A stretch of DNA of 64,000 nucleotides, taken from NCBI GenBank assembly GCA_019096195.1, contig JAGTXK010000021.1:248001-312000 (forward strand), in the 5' to 3' direction. The stretch comes from Boletus sp. NGJ. Taxonomy: Eukaryota > Basidiomycota > Agaricomycetes > Boletales > Boletaceae. The notes under the pieces are model-generated. The model did not search any database. It saw only the letters and a program-made list of their open reading frames with translations, and was not told the origin of the DNA. The position numbers and the translations under genes are program-made. Positions 55,624-64,000 of the stretch are shown here, piece by piece. Positions within the stretch are counted from its first letter, which is position 1. Every line of letters begins with the position of its first letter.

Positions 55624-57239
55624 GCTGGAAAAGATGGTACAAGTTCAACACACGTTAGGGGATTTGTACAACCGACACTCGAGCCCAGTGTGTCGAAAAC
55701 GAGCGAAAGGGTGAAATGAGCGTGGGGTGGTCGTCTGCGCCCTCCTCCGACGAAAAGCGCGACTGGGATGTTCTCGAGTGGGTGACAAAAAGAAACCTGC
55801 AACAAATGCAGAAGCGAGGGAGTCATGGGAGGAAAGACGATGAGTTAATTCTGGGACAATGTTTGCCATGGCTACACAAACCATATCCGATCAGCTGATG
55901 TCGCAAGATGGCGGGATATGTGAAAAAAAAGTTTGGTAAGTTAACTCGGCAAGTAATCGCGTGAAACGAGCGAACCTGTTGAGGCAGGTCGTCGCTGAGA
56001 TCTAAGATTTGAAATGCGGGGATAAGCATGCCGAGTCTTGGTTCACCTGAGTGTCCAATGAAAAACGTTGCAACAGATGAACTGATCTTCCGACCTGTTT
56101 TTTGTCGTCCCCTATATGTTGTCGCTGAAACTGGGTCGAATTTTTTTCCCTGAACCCTATCGAGTATCGACAGCGAGGAACGTTGAAGAAACACGTCGGT
56201 TGCGAGAGTTGATGTGCGCATCTAACATCGATCCGAGGGAATTCTTTTCGTTACAGCAGCTTCGCAGGAATGTAAAATCACCTGTGTACACACTTGGAAA
56301 CACAAGCGCGACAGTCTCTTCGAATCCTTGGGCTTCGGATTTGAGCTCAGAGTCTAAGATTGGATTGGCTGAGCCTCTGAATCAATTACCCATCGCTGTC
56401 AATGGTGTGAACCAACCTACGCATTGAACCGATTAACTTGTCTATCTCCCATGTCAAATACCTGTTGACACCAGACTAGTACACCAAAGGAAACCCTATA
56501 CGTTAGGTGAAATTTGCTTCGCCAGTGTCAACATGGTCCGACCGGACAGGGGGCGCTGACGGGAGATGTGGCTGGAGAGTTGGTCGCTGGCTACAAGCAT
56601 CGGCACAACCCGAACACGACATTCTTCACAACACCCACGTAGGGAGGAAGGTTCATAAAATTACTTAAAGGAAGTGTCTTTCCCTTGGTTCTACATTACG
56701 ACCATGCTCACAGACCAACACGCACCGGAATCCCAGATGACCACGGGCAACCTCGGCCAATTGACATCTTATGCACCACGAACATCACTCTTCCCCTACC
56801 TGCTCACTGGAGAAGCTTGCACCCGGGCTTCTCCATACCCACCATAATGGTCTTCCTGGACAGTACGTCGTGTCCTCGCATCCCTCTCCGTTCCAGAACC
56901 ACCCGTCTCAACTACACGTGTACTACGGATGTCATCCATTAGAATCCGGCCCATATGCGTCATCTCGATATTGCCTGCTCACATATCAGCCGCTGCCATA
57001 CTTCCGCCATCATTCTACTATGCAAGATAGAAATACATCTTATCAGCAAGCATGTGCCTCCCCCCGTCCATGCCACAGTCCGCAACTGACCGCCCTGGTC
57101 CGTCTCGCGCAGGATTATACGGCACACGACAACACCCCTGCTTCGACCGCTCATTTTTGGTTACGCCCAACAGTACCAGCCCGATGTATATTAGTGGTAC
57201 CATGGTCCGGGTCCATCTGCAGATACGGTCAGCAAGGGT
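55624..57239. other. Intergenic region
   Basis: No gene is recognised. The right part (from about 56690) may be the eroded N-terminal half of the YTH relic, with Pro/Tyr/Ser/His-rich frames, but I cannot align it. Confidence 0.35.
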
Positions 57240-59168
57240 GTTCATATGCAAGTTCAACAACATTATTCCATGAATCATTCACCTCCCTGGACTCAGCGAT
57301 TGCGCAGAGGTTCCACCACACTTGCAACTCAGTCCACAGGCTCGGAGCGCTTACCCTTGTTTAGTCCGGGTCCCAGCAGCAGGCCGTTCGTTGTTACCGC
57401 ATCACGGAACACCACTTCTCCTCCCGCTAACGACTCGCCAGAACGCATCTCTGTACAGAACTCGGACAAGATTGATATGCATGAGCTGAGACACAGGTCG
57501 GTAGCTAGCCCCTCCCGTATACATGACCGTCCACTCGTTCGCCGTCACTATCGCCCGAATCGACCACCCAAACGATCGGAATAGGTAATGTGGGTAAATG
57601 TTGCAAGTGACGCTACCTACGATGAACTCTGGCGATTTCTAACATACTCTGCTCCACCGTCTCTATGCTCCGATCATAGTGGAGTGATGTCTATCTTTCT
57701 CATCTCTCGTTCCAGCTGCGCCTTTGTGAACTACCAATCTGAGGAGCACTTGAATCACACATTTTCACAATTCAATGGAAGGAAATTACGACCTAGAGCG
57801 CACCGGAAAGAGGACGATCCACGAGCTGGCGTCGGTGCTCAACGTGGGATAGCGTCCATACGCAATATGCCAAGAACGTGTTACAGCAGGGTGACGAGTC
57901 CGCGGTTGAGAAGACTGTTTTGTCCAAAGGTCGTAGGTCAAGCCTATATGAATCGCCCCCAGCCCCATTAGTTTTCAAGGATGAACAACCATTGAAGTCA
58001 GATGCTGTGGAGGGAACATATCTCACAGTTCCTACTCGATCCGGTTCGTATGCTTCGACAACCTCGAGTCTTTTGGTCCGTGATTTTATTCTCAAGTCAC
58101 TGACACGGGTGGTCCATTTCGTTGTCTCCGACGCTGGCGTGTAGCATAATTCACTTGATGACCACAGTATGCCTTGGACCTCAGCGTTAAACGTGGCGTG
58201 TGGGCAATCCAGAAGCACAATGATCCCGCACAAGCAAAAAAGTCATTCTGATATTCAGTGTGAACAGGAGTAGTGGGTTCTACGGATATGCGCTGTGTTT
58301 GTCCGCAGTCTCGGTCGACATACCATGCTGATTCCTGTACCACAGGATGGCGGATGGCATCCTTCGTAGCAACTATAGTACTCCGTGGGCACCACGCGCA
58401 GATTCGTAACCTAGTACATCATCGCCGTCACCTAGTTGCGTAGTCCACCGGCGTATACTTCGCCGTCTGCGCACAAGTCGGTTGAAGCATTCCCATTTCC
58501 ACTCGTGTCTTTCTCAGATGAACCTAAAAGTAGTCCGGGGACAGCCGGTTCCCCTCAAGTCGAGTCCGCTCAAGAGCGATGGTCAGCTGCCACCTGCGCT
58601 TGATCGCGATCCCGAAGTCCTCCGCGGTCAAGTTTCAGCTGTAGTGATAAGGGATGACCTGTCACTGCTCGAGTGTCCCAGCACCCAGACTCCCCTTCAA
58701 CTCTGCGACCTGGAGTATGCGTAAGAAGCAAAGGCGCTGATGTAGATGATCCAGGTAATCCCGATTGCACTTGCAACTTGTCGCAGAGGATGCCCAAGCA
58801 TCATCGACGGCTATACGCATCTGTAGCGACCCGCGGCCATGCAGAGGTTCAGCAGGGAGTAGAAAGATGGAGGAAAACGTTCAAAGTTAAATGGTTGTGC
58901 ACCGAACGAGCTCCGTTCCATCGGACACGACATTTACGGAACCCGTGGAATCATGATCGGGAGATCAAGATGTGGTGAGATGGTACGGAGCGTGAACCTG
59001 TCGTTGTGCAACAACTGATTGAAGAGCGGGCGACTCTTGCTAGCGAAGTGGTCGACAATCATGCTGAGCGTACCGCCGGCGGGGCAGGCAGGCGTGCTGC
59101 GAAACCGACGGTTGCAACGCCTGGCCCTTCGGGGAAATCAAGAGGTACCAAGGAAGAACCTTTATGAC
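57240..59168 (+). pseudogene. Decayed YTH-domain (m6A reader) protein with RRM
   Basis: Blocks of a basidiomycete RRM plus YTH protein appear in order across shifting frames. A Ser/Pro-rich lead-in ends PNRPPKRSE. The RRM has MWVNVASDATYDELWRFL, FLISRSSCAFVNYQSEEHLN and FSQFNGRKLRP; KEDDPRAGVGAQRGI follows. The YTH first half has FILKSLT, an apparent intron, then ALDLSVKRGVWAIQKHND and VILIFSVNRSSGFYGYA. The YTH second half, after a long Ser/Pro linker, has FKVKWLCTERAPFHRTRHL then RNPWNHDREIK; the tail ends RGTKEEPL with a stop at 59168. YTH proteins bind N6-methyladenosine in RNA. Frame changes, including one in the A-run before VILIF, and the shortened segment between QKHND and VILIF show loss of function. 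Confidence 0.75.
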
Positions 59169-59802
59169 TACGCGGACTACTGTGACCGAAGCGCAACTGC
59201 ATGCGTTCATTTTAGGTGATGCAGCGCACGTAGCTTTCCGATTCTATCCCGCGTATACATTCATTTCGCTATCATTATCGCATCTGGACGCACTCACAGA
59301 ACATTCGGGTACTTGCCCATTCCTCGTTGATTGTCGTATGTCACACAGTTGAGACACGTTCCATAACGATATATATTGCCTTTCATTTTCATTGCGGCAA
59401 CTCCTCGTGTGCCTCGTTGACCATGTGCCATACCGGAGCCTGCACGCCGCGCCGCAGGCCCGAGTTTGTACATGGCCCCTGAGCTGCGCTCACTTGAAAG
59501 CACAGGTACGTTGCGTTACTCCTCCGCATTCTAACCAAAGTCTCGGTACAATCCTTCTATTACGGGTGTGTACCTAAAAGTGTTCGCACACTCTACACGA
59601 TCTCGAGAGTGAAAGAATTTTTTTTTTTTGAAAGATGACGAGTCTCTGGCCTCCGTTTCATCTTTCAACCTATGCGAGGTGCATCCAGAAATAATATTTA
59701 ATACGCCCCACTGGCAAGCATTTTCACCCCACTCAAACACCTCTCGGTGTCGATCTCCCTCTTTATCCGCCAGTACCACTGACGATTTCGGCTCAACACT
59801 GC
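59169..59802. other. Intergenic region
   Basis: No gene is recognised. A T11 run lies near 59619. Serves as promoter region of the F-box gene at 59803. Confidence 0.4.
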
Positions 59803-61395
59803 ATGAAAATGACGTTCCTCGCAGACCTGTCGCTCGAAATCATCGAACGCATCTTATTCGCACTCGACCCGCTCGACATTGCATGCGTCTCTCAGACCTC
59901 TCGTTTCTTCCACGAGATCATTTACGGTCCCCTCAACCAACCAATCTGGCGGGGTCTCTACCTCGCACAACCGCTCGACGACCCCCGGCGCACAGTAACC
60001 CGTATTGGCAGTCGTCGAGATGACGTTGACTGGAAGGGAGAGCTGCAGCGAATCGTGAGGGCGCGCACGGTGATGAAGCACCCGACCGTCTGCCGGCGCC
60101 AAGAACGACGTGAGGTGCTGCGGACCTGCATCGACCTCCTCACCCATGTTCCCCCCATGTCCTCTCCCGACGGTACTGGGGAGACGTCGCGCAACATACG
60201 ATGGCTGCAACGTCTTCTCGGGGACGGTGCGTTCTTCGTGGAGCACGCGTCCTGTAGGGCGTTGCCGGAGGAGGAAGAACAGTTGCTGTCAAGGTTGCAT
60301 GTGCTGTACGGGCTTACCCGGAAAGATTTCGATCCGGAACGACGTCGAGCGTCTCAGGCGTTCGTCTACAGCCTCCGTCACCATACTTCCCAGCGTACCT
60401 ACGCGCCGTTCATGCCGGATGGGAGCATGCGTGTAGATTGGGTATTCATGTGGGCGCTCGTGCACGACCTCGGGATGTTATTCATGGACACGGACGGCGA
60501 GGACGTAGAGGGCTCGTATTTCTGTCCCCTGAGCATCATGTTTTGCCAGAGCATCATCCCTCGGGGTATGGATCTAGACAACGAACACGACTGGGCTTGC
60601 GTGGAGGGATTGTGGTCGCTTAGATACGGGTTCATCGATCACCGTGAGTTCATACGTAAGTGTGTCGCTCCTCGGTCATTACATCACGCGGGGTTAACTG
60701 ACGAGCGGCGTCCTTTGTTGTCCGTTACAGTGTACAATGACCCGTCGGTAAGGAAACCGCTCCCGTTTTCTTGTGCTAATCAGGACGCGGGGCGACGTGC
60801 GTGGGATGATTATTAGGTGCCAGGTCATGAACCTCAGGATACGACGATTTTCGACGGCGTCGACGAAATGTTCGCCACGCTGGATGTCTACTTCCGCGTC
60901 GCAGGCATCGAGCCCGACCCTTCCCACCCAACGCGTCCAAAGATCAAGTTCGTCGGGGAAGTGGATGGCAAATTTGACTTCGTTGGTTTCGTCAAGCTTA
61001 CGGACGACGATCAGGTATGGTGGCATCAGGTGAGCATACGTCCCTCCGCCACATATTAAAGAATGTCGACATCCCGCAGTCTGACCTGTGTGTTGTTTAT
61101 CCCAGGTTGGGGGAACCGCTAACCAAATGGTGTGGAAGTAGGGTCACGTTCATCTGACAATGGTTGGCAAATGGAGCTGATTTCTTTCCCCATTGTAGCG
61201 CGAATGCGATAGGACTGGGTAATGTTCGGTCACGGTGTGGTTTCATAGGCGTTTGGTCCACCATCTTTCATGATGCCGAGGATCCAATCGGTGTGTCCAC
61301 TTGCATTCTTTGCCGTTTGGGGTATTCATTTTGATACACACTCGTCAGGCCCGTTCTGGTTGCAACGTGAATTCCTCATCGACGAAGACGAGTAG
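59803..61395 (+). CDS. F-box protein
   Basis: Six exons (59803-60655, 60731-60747, 60817-61029, 61107-61138, 61199-61290, 61349-61395) join to about 417 residues. The N-terminus is an F-box: LADLSLEIIERILFALDPLD, IACVSQTSRFFHEIIYGPLN, then QPIWRGLYLAQPLDDPR. The rest matches a family of basidiomycete F-box proteins in which VPGHEPQDTTIFDGVDEM, RPKIKFVGEVDGKFDF, GNVRSRCGFIGVWSTIFHDA and EDPIGPFWLQREF recur. These end blocks look like a beta-rich substrate module. It probably acts in an SCF ubiquitin ligase. Exon 2 is only 17 nt and exon 4 only 32 nt. The base numbering around 61138 is uncertain by one. The gene appears intact. Confidence 0.82.
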
Positions 61396-61750
61396 GGCCG
61401 ATCCGGGATTGGGCTCTTTTTTGAGTCCAACACCGTTTGCGGAAGGTGCCTCATGTCGAGATCAGATCTCCGCGCGTCCTTTATTCGTGTTCTCTCACCC
61501 TTCACTCCGCAATACCCTATCTCCGGCTTATGCATATGTTTCACCTTTTTTTTACGATCCGACAAGCTTTTATGCCCAACGATCACCTTTGCAGATCTAG
61601 CACGTTTGTCTATTTGTGGCTGGATATATACTCTACATTTGGGCTACATCCACAGGCGATGAATACTTGGATACAATCACAAAGAAGGTGCTTGAAATAA
61701 TAATGTGGGAATGCTGTCGTACAAGACGGGGGGTCATGCACGCGGTTTCT
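61396..61750. other. Convergent intergenic region
   Basis: About 355 nt between the stops of the F-box gene (+) and the HAD phosphatase (-). AT-rich; nothing recognised. Confidence 0.45.
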
Positions 61751-62923
61751 CTAGAGGTGTACCGTAAACCTGAGCCGACCATCTTCACAGGGCTCACAGC
61801 TGACGCTCTCCATGTTCTCTATCACGAAATGAGCACCAATGTGTTCGATCTGCTTCCGCTCATGACTGGTGCAGACGGCGATCACAGTTGCACCACTAGC
61901 GAGCCCAGCTCGGATCCCGCTCGGGGAGTCTTCAAAGACGACGCAATTCGAGGCTGTGTAACCCAGCTCGCGCGCCGCAAGGAGGAACGGATCTGGCGCA
62001 GGCTTTCCCGCCTTCAAGCGCTTGTCATCTGCAGTGATCGTCACCTCAGGAGGTACGATGCCGACGCGCGTCATGCATCCATGCGCTGTCGATAGAGAGG
62101 AAAAAATAAAGAGCCCCGTCAACGTGTTTGGTCAACATGTCGAAACGACACTTTACGTACCGTACGTTTTGGCACCGGACGTAGCGACAGCGTACCGGCC
62201 CTTGGGGATCGAGTCGATCATCTTCCTCACGCCGGGAAGAATACGGACGGCGCGATCTACGCTGGTAGCTTCGATCTGCCAGGCTTCCATGCAATGTTTC
62301 TTTGCCTCGGGCTGAAACGTGAGCATGTCTTCGTCTTGTTCGAGGATCGGATTGTCAACGAGGCGTTCATCGTAGATGGACGCTTCCGGTACGGCTGACA
62401 TGGCCAGCCTGCCGTTCAACCGAGACGCAAACGAAGGACGACGACTGTCGAGCGCGGCAAAGGATGAGGTACGAGACGGCGGTAATGAATTCACGGGTGA
62501 CATGACAAGTTCGGGGGTAGTCTCCCCCGAGCTAAGAGGACTGAGTGGAGACGAGATGGGGTGGGAGGGGACGGCTGAACCGGGGCCGTGTATGCGGTAC
62601 GCGTCAGCAAAGAAGAGAATGGTCTCTTCGAACTGTTGGACTTCGGCGTCCATCTCGTGGGACTTGATGGATGGTTTGAATTGCGCGAGGTTGTCGACAG
62701 CGCGTTTGCCGTGGGTGGCGGCGATCACGTAGGCTGGGTCCTGCCCAATGTCCTTGGCGACCTTTCCCCACGCAGCCTCGACAGCAGCGATGGAGTCGGT
62801 GAGGGTGCCATCCTGTTGACGACATTGAAAGTGTGTTAAATTCCGAAAGCACGAACAGAAGACACACACACACACCATGTCAAACAAGACAGCGTCGGCG
62901 TAGAAAGTATGGACGCTCGACAT
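61751..62923 (-). CDS. HAD-superfamily sugar/glycerol phosphatase-like protein
   Basis: Three exons (62923-62876, 62812-62161, 62085-61751) join to 344 residues. All four HAD motifs are present: motif I FDMDGTLTDS with the catalytic Asp15 and Asp17; motif II AVATSGAK; motif III Lys in LKAGKPAPDPFLLAA; motif IV VVFEDSPSGIRAGLASGA. The order and cap position (subfamily IA, helical cap between motifs I and II) fit yeast glycerol-3-phosphatase and 2-deoxyglucose-6-phosphatase. The cap carries an unusual insertion of about 80 Ser/Pro-rich residues (roughly 95-180), so the protein is about 100 residues longer than typical relatives. It should be a cytosolic Mg-dependent phosphatase; the substrate cannot be assigned. 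A TATATAAA box (minus strand, 63004-63011) lies about 80 nt upstream. Confidence 0.9.
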
Positions 62924-64000
62924 GATGAAAAATTGCTGAGGGTAAAGCGTTGAGACAGGGATATGAATCTCGTCTGGGACGACTAAGCGACGGTGTCGCC
63001 TGGTTTATATACTGGTTTCTGGGCCTAGTCCTTATCGCTATCCTCCGAGTCGTAACCTGACGTCAAGGGTGCGCGACGTGGAGCGCCCTTCGCAGGTAAC
63101 GAGGTTGAGCAAGACGATTTGATACTAAAGGGTCCACCTGTTTCATTTGTATTGTACGTTGTCCACGGATGGATGGAATTTCTCTTGATCGAATAGTCGA
63201 GGCAAAGTTATCAGCAAGGCGACAAAAGGAGTATGTACTACATCAAAGTAAATAACCGATATAAACTACGTTCAGTCACTGCTTTTAAGCGCTTAGGCAC
63301 TCGCCCCAAATTCAGCAAGACGTTTCAACTGGTCTTCCTCCCCAAGGAGGCAACTCCTTAAGATCGCCAAAGTCGTTCACGAGTATTTCCGCTCCCGTCG
63401 ACTTCCAGGGTGATCGCCACCGCCGCAGTGGAGCAAGCGTGTGAGGAAAGCCTCCCTCAAGGAGGTTTGAGCGCGTGCCTCGTAAGCCTGAAACATCTTT
63501 TCTGGGCTGTTCGTTGGCAGGCCCCTCACGTACGTCTATCTTTATCTCCTTCGCTCCGGTACTTGGCATGCGCGACTTATGCTCTTCACTGTCGCGCTCC
63601 CCTGTACGTCATGCTCGAGTGTATCGCATGGTGACGAATATATATTATGTAGCGATAGTCTGCTAACGCTGGTGCCGCACGTGCGATCCCAAGCATTGTC
63701 GATTCAAATGTCAGATGAGGTCAAGCCATTGCGCCTCGCAACTGAACCAACTTATCTTTCGTTTCGTTCCGATACTTCGAATTACGTTGACGTCACCTTT
63801 CACGGCCCAGTGTTTGAAGAGCGACAAACCCATGGATGCGATCGCCGCAGCCGTGGATATGGCGGATGACGGTCCGTTCCCAGAGTGGAGTGGCACAAAG
63901 AAACACATGCGATTGGCTGTCTGGTATTTGAATGGATACCACGTTGGTGTTCATTAGACCTAACCAACGGTATCCCATCATCGCGATAGCATAGGATCAT
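62924..64000. other. Right-edge region without recognised genes
   Basis: Contains the phosphatase promoter at the left. Short frames occur near 63312-63957; the last plus-strand frame (DAIAAAVDMADDGPFPEWSG) may belong to a gene but cannot be assigned. No RNA genes seen. Confidence 0.4.
63004..63011 (-). promoter_or_regulatory. TATA box of the HAD phosphatase gene
   Basis: Reads TATATAAA on the minus strand, about 80 nt upstream of the ATG at 62923. Confidence 0.55.

Noticed and set aside
1-64000. LTR retrotransposons, DNA transposons, CRISPR arrays, rRNA
   Set aside because: No long terminal repeats, transposase, reverse transcriptase or regularly spaced repeats were seen on reading both strands.

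Overview
The window is nuclear DNA of a filamentous basidiomycete, most likely an Agaricomycete. Nearly every gene is broken by several 45-90 nt GT..AG introns, some exons are under 20 nt, and the families present fit: AAD-type aldo-keto reductase, DUF6533-like seven-helix protein, Pex24p/dysferlin-domain peroxin, Hos3-type deacetylase, small F-box proteins and B-type carboxylesterase. I saw no rRNA, confident tRNA, CRISPR array or intact transposon. All exon junctions were placed by eye from splice signals, frame continuity and remembered family sequence; no alignment was run.

Layout. 0-11 kb: 3' end of an MFS transporter, a Spp2-type G-patch spliceosome factor (+), an aldo-keto reductase (-) and a 27-exon RecQ helicase (+). 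11-20 kb: a DUF5745-like protein (-) divergent from a Pex30-family peroxisomal/ER membrane protein (+), a small repeat protein (-) and a DUF6533-like membrane protein (+). 21-26 kb: an F-box/LRR-like protein and an unrecognised 435-residue protein. 26.7-27.5 kb: a decayed short-chain dehydrogenase. 27.7-45 kb: a dense block of housekeeping and nuclear genes: HOS3-like deacetylase (+), NTA1 amidase (-), FYR-domain protein (-), PAS-domain protein (-), TRM61 (+) and RAD4/XPC (-). 45-59 kb: a decay-rich block with a second SDR relic, an unidentified relic, a broken carboxylesterase plus a fragment of a second copy, a tiny predicted secreted peptide, an SH3/transmembrane protein with a Gly-Gly-Asn repeat, and a YTH/RRM (m6A reader) relic. 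59.8-63 kb: an F-box protein (+) and a HAD sugar-phosphatase-like enzyme (-).

Functional themes. DNA repair and chromatin dominate the centre (RecQ, Rad4, Hos3, FYR protein), with RNA processing (Spp2, Trm61) and protein turnover (Nta1, two F-box proteins). These are ordinary neighbours, not an operon. No cassette looks like a clearly new multi-gene system. The observations most worth follow-up are the 37-residue secreted peptide gene, the 42-residue tandem duplication in the deacetylase tail, the slippage-prone Gly-Gly-Asn tract, the 8-nt and 14-nt micro-exons, the YTH relic and the pseudogene-rich 45-59 kb block.
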